A stretch of 64,000 nt of DNA from Chionoecetes opilio (GCA_016584305.1 JACEEZ010018612.1:18501-82500); one strand, 5' to 3'. Shown: positions 21,901 to 35,725, counted from the first letter of the stretch. Numbers and translations: made by a program. Notes: a model not told the origin generated them from the sequence alone.

Positions 21901-22351
21901 CAGGAGAACCTCGTTTAAAAACCGGCATTTAAACACGGCAGCCTCAAACAACGGCACTAAACGACCCAGGCTTTTTTTTTTCTTTTTTTTTCTTTTTTTT
22001 CTTTTTTTTTTTTTCCCCACTGATAACTCTGGAACTCTCTTCCTGTTTCTGTTTTTCCACTTTCCTATGACTTACATCTTTTCAAAAGAAGAGTAACAGA
22101 CACCTCCCGACTAATTGCTCACCCCACTTTTTTATTTTATTCTCTGACTGTCTTCTTTATAGGACTGGCAACTAGCGGCCTTTGTGTTACCCATTTTTGT
22201 TGTGCCCTTGGCCAGTTCCTTGTGATGGGAAAAAAAAAAAGAAAAAAAAAGGATTTTGGGGGATTCCATAAGAGTAACTCAAAACAACGGCAAATGAGTT
22301 TATCCGCATGCGCTCCCCCCCCGAGGGTGCCGGATAAACGAGGTTCTCCTG
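21901..22351. mobile_element. 451-bp MITE carrying a LINE 3' tail
   Basis: Perfect 17-bp terminal inverted repeats, CAGGAGAACCTCGTTTA at 21901-21917 and its complement at 22335-22351, with TA on both sides. Inside, 22020-22240 on the plus strand reads as a LINE C-terminus (WNSLPVSVFPLSYD, then FKRR) with its 3' end and an A-rich tail. It resembles the LINE at 16781-17338 read in reverse complement. A T-rich run at 21970-22015 precedes it. TA target and TIR length fit a Tc1/mariner-like MITE. Confidence 0.88.
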
Positions 22352-22355
22352 TATA

Positions 22356-22357
22356 TC

Positions 22358-22393
<36 letters not shown>

Positions 22394-22396
22394 ATA

Positions 22397-22454
<58 letters not shown>
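22356..22454. repeat. (TA)n microsatellite
   Basis: TA array between the MITE and the Tigger-like element. Confidence 0.95.
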
Positions 22455-22457
<3 letters not shown>

Positions 22458-22640
22458 TCAAACTCGATATAACGGACCTCGATGTAACGGGCTTCGGATA
22501 TAACACTCCATTTGCGTGACTTTTTTTTTTTTTTTTTTTCCCCCATATTAGACCACTTATTGCCGCTCAAATTGTCAACTCAACTATTGTATTATTTTCT
22601 CACTTTACTTTGGAATGCTTGGTTTTAAGGAGTTTTGATG
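22455..22640 (+). mobile_element. 5' part of a pogo/Tigger-like element, cut by an assembly join
   Basis: It begins CAGTCAAACTCGATATAACG after TA and follows the element at 48131 through ggaatgcttgg and aaggagttttgatg. At 22640 it stops and continues abruptly with Penelope-like sequence. The noisy copy (30215-30400) shows what follows in reality: an inserted MITE. Confidence 0.85.
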
Positions 22641-22644
22641 TCTT

Positions 22645-23745
22645 TTCCTTATCGAGAAATGATGGTGTTCTTGTTTCAGTCATCTCTTATCAGTCGGAGT
22701 CTGTGTGCAGTTGTCATAATGGTTTTTAATAGTCCATTTATTCAGATCGACATGTAGTCCCCTCGTCATGTCTATGTCCGAATCATCCCATTAGGAGTGA
22801 GATCCATTTTTCCTTTAACTGGTGTGTTGGTATATGACATGGTCTTCTTGCAGGGCCGTCGTGGTTGACATGAGGGGTGTTTACGGAGCAGGGTTTGGGA
22901 ACGTTTTTTCCTTGTTATTAATAGTATGATGAGTAGAGGCGGAGAGTCTTTCTTGGTCAATGGACAAACGTTGGTTGGTGTATTATGTCTTTCTGATTCT
23001 TTTCGCTCCGTCTTGTGAGTCCTGAAGAGCATGTGGTTCTTGTAAAAAAGTCTGAATGGGATCGCTGGATGGTGGGGGTGGTATTCTCCTGGTTTAGTGT
23101 ACCATGTTGTCTACCGAATTTCCTTGTGACTCGGGCTAACAATCAGTAGCTAGCCGTTGATTGTGTAACGGACTTGAGTGTTGCGCTCCTAGTTCACATG
23201 GTGAGTGTCTTCTCAAGTGAACTGAGAGATGGCTCTCCATGACATAGGCGTTGATGGTAGAATGGGCAGGTATCTGCGTAGGGCACTCACTTGCCCGTTT
23301 ACGGCAGAGTCTTTGTTTTGTGGGTTTTGCAGAATACTGTGGTCTTGAATCCTTCTCTCATTCTGCACTGACGATACGTCCCTAAAAGTGGCAGACGTCC
23401 ATTGTGGCTTCCTCATAGGTGGAAGTTGGGATCTGATTCAGTGCAGAAACTGCCTGAGGTACCTGTAGTTCTGGGACACATGTCTTCACCTTTCCGAGAC
23501 ACGAAGATATCATCAACATATCGTCAGTAGCAGTGAGGTGTGCGGTTGGACAACTAACGAAGAGTGTTAGATTCGATAGTCCGCCATATAGAAGTTGCTA
23601 ACAAAACTCCGAGCGGGCTCCCATGGCGGCTAATAGCCGTCTTCTGTTGGGTACATCAGGCCACTGGGACAGAGGAAGAGGGCTTCTTTCCGGCAGAGCT
23701 GTCAGCAGGTCTATTCACGGCAGTCACTCTGGAATGAATACAGTA
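22645..23745 (-). pseudogene. Error-laden copy of the Penelope-like element
   Basis: It follows 15700-16720 base for base apart from scattered indels (for example gatggtgttcttg, ccgagcgggct, ggccactgggacagagg). It belongs to the assembly duplicate. Confidence 0.85.
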
Positions 23746-23783
23746 TAATATGATATATATATATTAATATATATTTCTTTTTT

Positions 23784-24475
23784 TTACATCACAAAGGACA
23801 TGACCAAGACCATCAACAGACTAGTTAACACAAACCCGCTTAGTTGCGCAGTCCCTATAAAGAAGACAGTAAGCGAGAGATAAAAAAAACTGAGGTGTCG
23901 TGCGCAAATGTAGTTCTGGAGGTGTCCCCTTGTCACTCTTCTCTTGAACAGATTTAGTCGTAGGAAAGTTGGAAAACATACAAAAAGTAAGAGAGTTTTA
24001 CCAGTGGAAAGGATGAAAGAGTAAAGATACTGATTAACTCTTGCATTAGGAAGATGAGCGAATAGGGATGAGAATGAGTAGAAAGATCTTGTGTACGAGG
24101 CCGCGGGATTGGGGTGAAGGGCATGCAGGTTAGCAAGTTCATGAAGAGCAGTTGACGATGAAAATAACGGTAGATAGCTGGCAGAGAAGCAACATTCCCG
24201 GCCGTGAGTTTGTAGTTGAAGACATCCAGTCAGAGAGTGTGGAGTTGGGCGAAAAGCTTTTGACTCACCCTGTTTAGGAGAGCTGTATGAGTGGATCCTC
24301 CCCAAACTATGAACTACTCCATACAATAGGTGGATAAAGGCCCCTGGACCAACGCAAGCAGCTGGTTAGTGTGGTAATAGTGGTAGGTGTACGTAGTAGT
24401 AGTAGTGGTGGTCTAGTATGTAGTAGTGGTGGTGGACTAGTAGTAGTATTAGTAGTAGTAGTAGTGGAAAAAGAC
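23784..24475 (-). pseudogene. Error-laden copy of LINE end and trinucleotide repeat
   Basis: It repeats 16781-17436, including ctcttgcattaggaagatg and the GGT/AGT array, with many indels. Same artefact. Confidence 0.85.
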
Positions 24476-26119
24476 ATATAGATACATATTATAATATAGA
24501 TGGTCCCTGTGGATCCATCACCGACCAGCATTCCACCTTAGATCAGCTCACCCCAGGATATCCCCCTGAGGAACCTGCCCCCCAGGGAATATCCCACCTG
24601 AAGATCCGTCACCCCACCCCCCATTGCAAATGTAATAGATACAATTTAGGATATCAAATACATATTCCTTTGTGTTGTTAATCTCTTTTTGTGAAAGTTT
24701 AAAGAAAAAATTAAGAGTAATATACTTGTGTTCCAAAATACAAAACACATTAAGCTTTACTCAGTATTCCAAAGTTACGTACAGTTATTTCGTGGAATTT
24801 TACATGATGGTCTCTTTTGTTTGGGATTTCCACGAAAAACTATCCTTCGATTCTGGAGGTATTTTGTCCAATTCCATCCCAGTTTCACAAGTAACATCCC
24901 TTAACCAGCAACTTTAAAAGTCTCTTTTGTTGAAGCCCTCGAAATAACTATAGTTGGAATCATCACAGCAGCAGGGTAGTTATGATCGTCTATGGATTTG
25001 GAAGGTATTGCGTGCCATGGTCCACTGACTCCTACTATGGATCCTTCAATTTTTTTAAGGCCCACCTTGCTTTTATATGTCCTCTTACCTGACTGGGCTA
25101 AGGATCCTGACTCCTCCCTTTTACCATTTGACTCTCACCCTCACTTGAAGTTGGTTCAGGTCGGTTGTGACTCCCACCTACTACTGTCCCCTCCAGTGTG
25201 TTCCACCGAAGACCGTCGCCCCAGATATCCCAGTAGGTGATAGTAGTAGTCCCAGTAGATCCCAGTATTAGTATGATGTAACTATATAGATGTATGGTGG
25301 AATTTTTTTAATAGTTACTACTACTACTAGTAAGTTTTAATACTCCCTCCTACTCACTACTAGAGGGTAACTGTTATGAGCGGGTATCCCTTAAGCCAAC
25401 GCCATCCTGTTTCTTCAACAACTTGTTTTTTCCACTTTATGTTATTGTTAATATTGTTAGGTTGTGTGCTTTTATGTGCCAATATATTAGGACGATAATT
25501 ACCATTATTGTTTGCAGTAGTAGAATAAAGAGAATAAGACGCTCAAGACGATTCGGTGAGACTTCCTAAAAACCGCTTAACACAGTATCCATACGCTATC
25601 AAAAATTTGGTAGTAGATTATCACACTCTCTGAAATTTTTTTGGAGGCATGTGGTTGATGTTTGCCTACCGGTTATTTGAGACTTAGATCCATGTTGTCA
25701 TAGGCATAAATTAATAAGAAAGTATGACTGGTTTGTCAATGAGTTTTCGTACCAAAGCTTGTGCCACCATTTTTCTTTCTGACTTTTTCTGTATGTTTGG
25801 CGCTGGCGCGTTCCCTTACTAATATGCGGGACGCCCTCATTATATATATTTATAGGTATGTCTACATATTATAATATATATATATGATATATTATCTTAA
25901 GTTATGATATATATATAATATATATTACCTGCACTATATATATTTTAGATAGTATATATATCTATATATATTATATATATATATACTATATTATACTCAC
26001 TTATATCTGATTATAGTACTGCCTCATATATATCTGATATATGATATCTACGTCTATATAGTGACGTAATGATTCCGTGTCCTATTCTATTAGTAATATA
26101 TATTCCTATCTCGACTATA

Positions 26120-29100
26120 CTGGTTGGGTTCCAATACACAACGAAAGTTATGGCTGTTCTTTTCCAACGCCCCTTAGTGGGATAAATTACGAGAGTGTAC
26201 TGGGGGTGGAGTAAAACATACCTGGGTGTGTTAAAAATTTGAGGTTCGCATCATGCAACAGTAGTATTTAAAAGTGGCGCCAGTCGCATTGATTGGTTCC
26301 CCGGTATAGAGCTACCGATAGTGTACTTTACCAAGGAGAGGAAACGAGTTCGTCTCTGGGGTGTTGATTTTGTTGGCAATATTGAAGCCTTTTGAGACAT
26401 CCCCTTCCTCCAGCGGCTAGCTGTCTCCCCCTCGCTCTTTCCAGAAGCGAGGTATTGTTAGGCCCCATCTAGTGTGCTGTGGGTATCATGGTTGCCCAAG
26501 CCACTCGATTAGTCTGTTGCCTCTTGGCCAGGAGGGAAGCCGTTCGGACTGTTCCTGCCTGTTTGTCGACGGTGGCCGGTCGTCGCAGATCTGCAACGAG
26601 TGAATGGCGCTGATCCTCGTCTTCCGTCAGTCTGATGGTTAGAAGGACTGAACATCGTCCACCCCATTGCGCTCATAGTATACGCTCGCCGGAACGTGTT
26701 TGGTGCACGTGTACGGCATCGCTAACGCGCCGGATTAACCGCACTCAACGAACTCCCTGTGTCACTCGGTCAGACCACGGGCATCTGCGATTCGTCCTCC
26801 TGTGACTTCGAGGGACTATGCCCTCCTCTCCCCTCCTCGACGGCTGTCGGTGGAGGGAGCCTGATGTCTGGCTCTTCCGCGAACGACGCTAGCTTGCTTT
26901 AACGGTCCTGAGAGCGGAGCTTCGGAGACGGTGATCATGCCATTCGGCCGGGTTCCTCGATTCGCTTTTTCCCTCGCTGCAGTCGCTTCCGCCACGCGCC
27001 TTCTTCTCGCTGTTTGCAAGAGGTGTCGAGAGAGCCATGCGACCAGTTGGCCTCGCAATTCAGGTAACCATAATTGCCGGCTGGAGCATGGTTGTTGTGC
27101 GTAAACGACAGGTCCTTACGCACCCGCCTTGCCTGATCCTCAGCGTCGTTGGAAAGTGCGCGGAGGTCGGCAGTGCCGTTCTTCAAGTCATTCGCTATCG
27201 GCAGTGATAATGCTTGCCCCATCCCAGGGCCAGACACTATGTCTAGATTGTGATCTGCGCAGCGGGGTCCCGTAGACCTTCGCGACGATAGAGTAAGGTG
27301 TGAAACACGTGACCACGAGGCTTGGCGACAAGCTCGCGTCGGCCGAGCAGAGCTCCCCCAGTTTTGGTCGGTAGGCGTACACTCGCGTTAAATCTTCTGC
27401 TCGCGTCAATATGCACCGCTTTATTCATAAGCCTTGCGAGTCGCTTACGCGGCTGCTTGGTGACTTCCGGAACCGTCTGTCACAGCGGACCTCATCCCTT
27501 TCGGGACAATAGGCGCAGACGGTCTCCCATAGTGGTGCGCACCGCTATCAATCTCGAGTAATGAATGATGCTCAGCAGCATTCTCCCGTTTGTTCCCCGT
27601 CCTCGGTCGCGTGTGTGGCTGGATGTTGAAACAGCGCAGGCCCCTTCCATGCAATGAAGTGTGGTCAACTCTCTGTTCTGGATGGTTGGCAGCATCGTCG
27701 TCGGCGCTTAGCGTCTGGTGCCGGCTCCGAGCTGGCTCTGTGTTCGACTGTACAAAGCCCACCTTCCTTGAATCTGTGTGCCATAGATGCAATTAAGACG
27801 CCGCGGCGCTGCCACGCATCAAGATAGAGAACGGTCAGTTCTCCACACCACTCGTGTCCTGGTGCTGGCCGACGGAGGCCGCAGTGCTATAGCAGTACAC
27901 CATGCTCAGCTTCTGTCTCCAGCAGTGTGCCTGGCGACCGCGATCGAGGCTTTCAGTGTTGGTCGTCGGTTCGTATCGAACGACATTAGCCACCACGCGC
28001 TCTTGTGTTGACGACGTGCCCCCCGAGGTCCGTCCGAAGATGTCTCTCGTAGGCCCTAACAGGGCGCGTCGCCATCTGCCTGCTCCAGTCCCACTTGTCC
28101 ATCTTGGAACAAGTATTGCTGCCGATGGCTTCTGGATCCTCCGTCGCTGGGGCGAGACCGATATAATCGCTCCTAGCGCTCAGTCTACCCCGAGTACCGG
28201 TCCGCAGTCCCCGATCAGTTCATTTGTATTCCCCAGTCCTCAGGTGACGTGAATGAGGGGCATTGTTTCAGGGACGGTTGTCTTGACTTCCGCGGCCCGC
28301 TGGACCCGGTAATCCGGCGCGAGCCTGCCGGGGTCTCTCAGCATTCAGGATCCTCCTATGATTGTGGCCGAGGCTTACGGCGGTCGGCCGCGACGGTGGC
28401 GGAGCGCTTTGGGGCGTTCTCTCCGAAAAGCCCGTTCCGGTCGAGGTCGCTCGCTAACTCTCTTCTTGGTATGCACGACCTGTGACACCCCCACGCTCAG
28501 TCGCTTCGGGATGGCTTGCCCGTTCGGCTCAGCGGTAGCGCCGCCCCGCCTTGTGCCGGACTGGACCTCAACCGAGGGGTGCGGTAAAGAGGACCGCAGC
28601 ACCGTCGCGTTTCGTCCGCTGCGACTTCGAGGCTTCTCGTGTCGCCTTCTCTGCCGCCACTGTCATCCCCCGCGCTGAACTCGGCGCTGCCGCGCACACC
28701 TTTCAGCATTCCTGGCCGGTGATCCCTCGGCGACTCTTCTCGTGTCGTTGGTGCCAGTCGCGTCTAGGAAACTTCTGCGACTCACCCGTGGAACATCGTT
28801 GTCAGGGTCAATCCGCGTCGGCGTGGGCGACGTCGAAGAGGTCGCAGAGGGCCTCTTGAAACTTCTTTCCTCCTTCGTCTGTTCGTGCGCTTCTTCCCTT
28901 GCTCTTCACGAGCCCTTCCAAGTCCTTGAACAAGACCTCCACCTTGCGAACGGCGCTTTTTTTGCCGTCATCAGTTGTGATCCTCGCGGTCTCCCAGAAC
29001 CTTAGCACCTCTTGGAGACATTGGCCGCGACGGTTTTTTCTTTTCCACGTTGGGAAGTAGAAAGCCCGCTTGAGCATGTCGCCACGAGGAGGGGAGTTTG

Positions 29101-29425
29101 GCTCCGATGATGGGGTCCGGGGTTTTTTGGCTGTCCCACCAGCCAACAGTCGTAGCTGACGCGTGAATGAGCGCATTCTGAAAAGAAATGGGTGAGTTTA
29201 GAACCCTAGCCTTTCAGGACTTGGTGTACAGGTAGCTGGTATAATCACATAGTCACATAGTAACATTTTCAATCACTTGCGCCACCTCTAAATATAAACC
29301 GATTCAGCTTCAAATTTTGCATGAGAGGTTTTCCTCATTACTTGGCACAGTATCCCACTAAGGGCCGTTTCAAATATCAATTTTTAATTTAACCCATATG
29401 CGCTATTGGCACACTATAGTATATT
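26120..29425 (-). pseudogene. Error-laden copy of the long-TIR transposon
   Basis: It matches 18910-21697 throughout but is about 500 bp longer. Recognisable pieces include the start of the gene near 29170 and the aacggcccttagtgg-type termini. Same artefact. Confidence 0.85.
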
Positions 29426-29645
29426 ATGTATTATATATATATATATATATATTTATATTATATAAGTATATATATATATTATTATATTATATATATATAT
29501 TATATATTATAGTATGTATGTCATACTATAATGATAGATGTACATACTAATATAATAATATATTATATATATATACTATATATATAGATATATATATAAT
29601 ATTATAATATATATATATACTATAGATATATATGACGGACATAAG

Positions 29646-30106
29646 CAGGATAACCTCGTTTAAAAAACCGCATTTAAAAACACCTGTCAGCCTCACAAAC
29701 AACGGCACTAATCGACCAGGCTTTTTTTTCTTATTTTTTTTTTTTTTCTTTTTTTTTCCCCACTGATTAAGCTCTGGAACTCTCTTCCTGTTTCTGTTTT
29801 TCCACTTTCCTATGACTTTACATCTTTTTCAAAGAGAGTATCAGACACCTCCCTCCTCGAACTAACTTGGCTCACCCCACTTTTTATTTTCTCTCTACTG
29901 TCTTCTTTTAGGGACTGGCACTAGCGGCCTTTTGTGTTTACCCATTTTTGTTGTGCCCCTTGGCATTTTCCTTGTGAGGAGAACAAAAAAAAGAAAAAAA
30001 AAAAAGGATTTTGGGGGATTTCCATAAGAGTACTCAAAAGCACACGGCAAATGAGTTTTCCGGCATTGCGCTCCCCCCCCCGAGGTGCCGATAAACGGTT
30101 CTCCTG
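29646..30106. mobile_element. Error-laden copy of the LINE-tail MITE
   Basis: It corresponds to 21901-22351, with the caggataacctcg and ggttctcctg ends still visible. Same artefact. Confidence 0.85.
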
Positions 30107-30214
30107 TATTCCTATATATATATTATATATAGATATATATATATAATATATCTATAATACGTAGATAATATGATATATATATATATATATAATATATATA
30201 TATAATATATATAA

Positions 30215-30509
30215 CAGTCAAACCTCGATATAACGGGCCTCGATGTAACGGACTTCGATTATCACTCCATTTGCGGACTTTTTTTTTTTTTTTCTTTTTT
30301 CCCCATAGTTAGACCCCGTTTGCCGCTCAAATTGTCAACTCAACATAATGTATTATTCCTCACTTTACTTTGGAATGCGTTGGGTTTAAGAGTTTTGATG
30401 ACAGGAGAACCTCTCTTTTATCTGCACCCTCGGGGGGGGGAGCGCATGCCGGAGATACTCATTTTGCCATTGTTTTTGAGAGTTACTCTTAGTGTAGATC
30501 CCCCCAAAT

Positions 30510-30542
<33 letters not shown>

Positions 30543-31495
30543 CCTCCATCACAAGGAACCTGGCCAAGGGCAAAAACAAAATGGGGTAACACGTAAGGCC
30601 GCTTAGTTTCCAGTCCCCTAGAACAGAAGACGTCATAGGATAAATAAATAGTGGGGTGAGCCAATTTAGTTCGGGAGGTGTACTTGTTTACTCTTCTTTG
30701 AGTATGTAAGATGTAAGATCATAGGAAAGTGGACAAAACAGAAACCGGAAGAGAGTTCCAGAGTTTATCTAGTGGGAAAAAAAAAAAAAAAAAAAAAAAA
30801 AAGCTGGGTCGATTATGCCGTTGTTTTGAGGCTGCCGTTGTTTGTACAATGCCGGTTAAAGCGAGTTCTCCTTATTAATAAATAATGCCATATTAAAATA
30901 TAATATTTAAGGAGAGAGCCTGTGTTGCTAGTGTTTATGTGGTAACACGTAGAAAGTGTGTATTGTTTAAGAATATGACCTATTAGTGTTTATGGCGTGG
31001 CCTCTGCGACGTCTCCCTGTCACCGTCACAAACCCTAAATCAACGCCTTATATAAGGTCACGCAGTGCTACAGCTGACCTAATAGTGACACATGTATAAA
31101 CTGCACTTCAGCAACCTATAATATATATACATACTGCCATTAGGCCATGATAATAAGCATAACACTTTGGGAGCTATTGATGAATCTGCTGCTAGTAATT
31201 TGTTTTTACCTTTCACTAGAGCCTTGAGCTTGACTAGCTACACCGTCTGGTTGTGTTTGTGATTATTCTCATTTATTTCCGTGTAGGAAGGCGGACCAAA
31301 TTCAGCACGTAGTGCCAGTCACTGTTTACCTCCCAACATAGCTACACAGTCGGTTGTGTTTTGATTATTTCTCATTTATTTTCACAATTTTCCGTTTTTT
31401 TCAATTCCTGTTTCCACCTTAGGAAATACCCTCGCTATAACGGACTCGGCTGTAAACGTACCACTCCTCCCTCCCCGTTTATGCCGAGGTTTGTT
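30215..31495 (+). mobile_element. Tigger-like element with a MITE nested inside
   Basis: It begins CAGTCAAACCTCGATATAACG and ends in a degraded complement (gccgaggtttg). Internal landmarks match 48131-49140. The MITE at 30402-30872 interrupts it after gttttgatg. It has no SINE at the site filled in the 48-kb copy. Its first 185 bases are the same physical copy as 22455-22640. Confidence 0.8.
30402..30872 (-). mobile_element. Second, inverted LINE-tail MITE
   Basis: It starts caggagaacctc and is the reverse complement of 21901-22351, including the LINE tail (tttagttcgggaggtgt, aagagagttccagag), the T run and the A run. Error-rich, but a separate locus from the first. Confidence 0.83.
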
Positions 31496-31792
31496 TACAT
31501 GTATACGACGCCACTATGGTGGTGGAGGCATAGAGCTCTGAGCGGTGTTGAAAACTAACCCCTAAGATTCTTTGTGTGTTAGCATTATGTAGAAGTAAAG
31601 AGTTTATACACAAATGCGTTCATTGTCTAGCCTACTCTCGGATGTTGTTGTCTCGCCCCTGTCGACTTGTGACTACTGATAGCCCACACCCAATGGATTG
31701 TTGATTGGTCCCTTTTGATTGAAAAAAAAGGAAGAAGGTCCGAATGTGTCCGAAGTCCGAATACGGAGGGTTCGGTATAGATATATAATATA

Positions 31793-32578
31793 CAGGGAGG
31801 TCCCGAAATCGAGCAAGTTATGTTCCACTGGCATCTCTAAAGCGAAATCTCGTATAACGAACACATAACTACATGTTAAAATATAGGTTTGGTTCCAGAC
31901 CCGCGATCAATTATATATATAAAAAAAAAAATAAATCAACACATGTTTTTTCAAGTTAAAGATAACTATAGCAACACACACTACACAGCGTCTATATTAC
32001 CACACTGTAATACCTATTCTGTAGAAAAAGCATCTAAAGAGGAAAATAGCACACAAATAAGATGAACTGCACATTAAATTAACATTAAACCTGCATAACA
32101 GGCAAAAAAGACGTTGTAATGTTGGGACCCCCGCGTGGATACAAGAAGAGGTATGTAGCGGTCCCAAGGTTGGGGCTTCACACTCTGCTATTACCCCAAA
32201 GTTCAGGCAGCGCCATATAAAGAATGCTTAATTAACCCTTCAGGTCACGCCTTGCCTAGGGGTTGCCTGACTGCGGTCCCAAGGTTGGGGCCGCACACCT
32301 GCTAAAATTTACCGCCTAAATGTTGGCCGCGCCAGTTATGATGCTTAATTACCCTTCGGTCACGGCTTTTGCTAGGGGTTACCTCACTGGTGTCCACCAA
32401 ATCCCCCTTTGTCCAGCCCGGTGTGGGAGGGGCGCGCATTTTGAACTTGATAATTTTACTCACCCCAGTTTGAATGTCGTATCATTGTGATTTCGATCTC
32501 GTATATTGAAAATAGTCCCTATTTACACATCTCGTATCATCGGATCTCTTATACCGAATCTCGTATAACGGGACCTCC

Positions 32579-32581
<3 letters not shown>
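31793..32581. mobile_element. 789-bp MITE with CAGGGAGGTCCCG ends
   Basis: It starts CAGGGAGGTCCCG after TA and ends CGGGACCTCCCTG before TA. Subterminal aaatctcgtata and ccgaatctcgtata are in inverted orientation. It has no transposase. It contains a tandem repeat with a unit of about 100 bp (32155-32400) around cccaaggttgggg. The TA target and terminal motif suit the pogo/Tigger group. Confidence 0.82.
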
Positions 32582-32612
<31 letters not shown>

Positions 32613-34580
32613 TTATATATATATATATATATATATATACTTATATCTATATATATATATATACATACATATACACATAACCTAGTCCCCTACATAAAAT
32701 GGAGAAATTGTCCTAACGAGGGTCGTTCTTATTGTAATTACGCAAGTCTGTCGTGATAACGGCATAACCGCCATATGTGAAAACTTGAATATTGGGTCTA
32801 TCTGGCAGCCGTGTACCCGACATTTTATACAGTAGGCTTCACAGAGTCCCCACAATCGGCATACCTAGACCATGGTATATATTTTTACATCTAGGATCGA
32901 AAATTCCTACGCATTAGTATATTGGTTTCATGTTTACCTTATTGGATCCTAGGAAACATTCTAATACCTTTTGAGTACTAACAAAACTTTTAGCTGGAGA
33001 TCAAATGACATGTTGTTCATAGGAGGCGAGAAGACAATTGGTTTGTTTACTCGTGCGGCTGTGCCTCCTCACCCTCTTCTCCTCTTGTGACCGCATTGGC
33101 CTCTGTTCTTTCCCTTGCCAGCGGACACTTTTAATGTCAGATTTGGGTTTAGTTGGAGGTTAAAGCGTGGGGATTAGGGTTAGGTTTTAGATGACTCAAA
33201 GCGGTGTGCCAATAACCGGACTTTACTGCTCGCATTGTCGATCCTCGACCATAACTGTTGTTGTTGTTGTTTTATTAGGGATGCTCGAGGATCCCTTGGA
33301 GGGAACACTATGGAGGCCCCTGGTGATGTCCTATAATGCACTATCACTCATGGCCATGGGTAGGTGGACATGATCTTCCTCATAAGGCACAGTGTATGAG
33401 GCCGGAGGACGCTGTGTTTGCTGTGGACGTGGGGGAATGCACGCCGCCGCCAGCAGGTTGTGCAGGGTGTCCAAAGGTAAGTGACGTTCCTAGGAGGTAC
33501 GATTAGGTTGAGAGTTGGTTGCACCTACCCGTGGTAAGTGGAAGCGCTAGGACGACATGCGCGAAGTTTTCGGATAGTGCTCCGGAACATTCCTGACACC
33601 AGAGTCATTTAGGTCCCCGGGGGACCAGAACGGAGGCGTGCAGGTGCAACCGTTAGTGTCGTGTGTCCCGGCGGAGGCGAGTGCATGTGTGACAATCCAG
33701 GTATCGTTGACTGTTGTCCCCTTATCCACCACTGCTGGGAGGAAGAGTCACTAGCCGGTATGGCACCATGGAGGCGATGTGAGGGCCGCCCCGTAGCGTG
33801 TTAATCCCAGGTGGGAGCGGCAGACCCAGGAGATAGCGTTTAGCCAAAATGGTATAAAATTTTTTTGGCAATTTTTTTTATTTTTTTTTTTTTTTATATT
33901 TTTTTTAAATTTACTTATCTTTAGGTCGTTTTCTCTTTAAATCAGAGGGAAACGCTTATGCGGGACACTGAGTGTCCTAGGAACTCGGTACTGTACCATT
34001 CCACTCTTCGAACCAGCTTCGTTTCTGAAAAAAAAATGCGCGTAGTTGAACTGTTTTCCTGCGTCACTCGTCCAACACTACGTGCTATCACAAGACATTG
34101 CCTGAGCTGATACGCATCACTCGTAACTTGGATACTCCAGCTTAAATGAACGAAATAAGTCGTCTTCCCGGTAGGTGTTGCTCATGTATAACTGCTATAA
34201 CGTGGCTGTGAACTGTCTCCTTATTTTTTTTTTTTCAATCATATATTCTTTGTATAAATAAGTTCACCATGTGTCCTAACACCCTAGTGACAACACCAAA
34301 CCGAAAGTAATTCCAATATAATCAACAATAAGATGAAAAAGAACCATATTCAAAATATGAAAAGTGTTGCTTGGCGTAGTCTAGATCCTCGCTACCAAAG
34401 GATTTGTTGGCGAATTCTGTGTCTCTATGTTACTGAAAAAATAAGTTGCGATCAAAAGCGTGATGTTGTAAAGGTAGTGGTAGCGTTATGAATACAAAAG
34501 GCTCACAAACAAATTGATATGTTGATTAAATTGTTAGTTTAATTTGAATCGTTTGGACTATGTTTAGCAATTTTTTCGTA
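32582..34580. other. Error-laden copy of 46.3-48.13 kb
   Basis: Contains the TA tract, the minus-strand LINE end (about 33240-33830) and the poly-T stretch (33860-33900), each with indels. No independent gene. Confidence 0.8.
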
Positions 34581-35725
34581 TCGAGTCGAAACCTCGATAT
34601 AACGACCTCGTGTAACGTACTCGGATAGAACGGACTCCATCTTGCGTGACTTTTTTTTTTTTTTATACTTTTTTTTTTTTTTTCACCTCATATTATATAC
34701 CGTGCTTATCGCCGCTTCACTCATATTGTTCACTCACACTTATTGGTTATTATTTTCTCATTTAGTATTTTGTGAATGCTTGGTTTTAATGGATTTGATT
34801 GTATCCCATTTTGAGTATTAAATATTTAGGGACAGGATGACCTGTGTTGCTAGTGATTTTCAGTGGGTAGACAAGTTGTACGGTTCTATTGGTTTTAAAT
34901 CAGTGACTATTAGTGTTATGATACATGCCATCGCGGTGGCCGCTGTACTTCTTCGACACTTCTCCCTGTCACCACACCCTAAACTCTCCCTTATCCTACT
35001 GCGACACGCGTGCTGACATCTGACCTAGAATAGTGACACGTCCCTATAGAACTGCAGTTCTACAATAACCAATATAATAATAGTTATAATAAGAAGCATT
35101 ATTCGGAATAATAAGCTCCTTTTGGAAGCACAGCTAGATCTGGCTCTGTATTATTTGTTTTAACTTTCATGCTATAGGAGTCATTGTGTCTTAGATCTAC
35201 TCCCGCCGCGTCAGGTGTGGACCCAGTCTGGTAGAGTAAGGTCGTTGTAGATTCCATGTGCAGCATTCGCCTGTCAATGTTCAGTCGTACAAATCCAGGT
35301 TCGAGTCCCGCCGTAGTCCAGCGCTGTGTGACGATGGCGCCTCGATTGATAGTCAATACCTTTTAGTGTGGATACTTTGTGCGAAGTGTTCTAATAGGAT
35401 GAAATCATTATATAATCTTGTGATAGCATCTACACGTTCTGGGTTAGTGTTCTATGGTGATTTGTTTATTTCTCATTTAATTTCACGTGTAGGCAGCAGG
35501 ACCAAATTTCATCATGATGTTTCCTGCACTGTTTACCTCCAACATGCTACACAGTCCTGTTTGTGTTTGTATTGTATTTCTCATTTATTTCACCATTTTT
35601 TCCGGTTTTTTATATTATTTTTCCCCACTTGGGAAAATACCCTCGCTCAATAACGGAACAATCGGCTATATACTGGACTCCTCCTCCACTCTCCTATTCT
35701 GTCCGTTATATCGAGGGATTGACTG
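34581..35725 (+). mobile_element. Error-laden copy of the Tigger-like element with SINE
   Basis: It repeats 48131-49140, including the tRNA-like SINE (ggttcgagtcccgcc near 35300). Part of the artefact. Confidence 0.83.

Noticed and set aside
21602..21932. Tyr-Ile-repeat frames in TA tracts (also 18546-18869 and 22222-22570)
   Set aside because: Pure products of (TA)n microsatellites.
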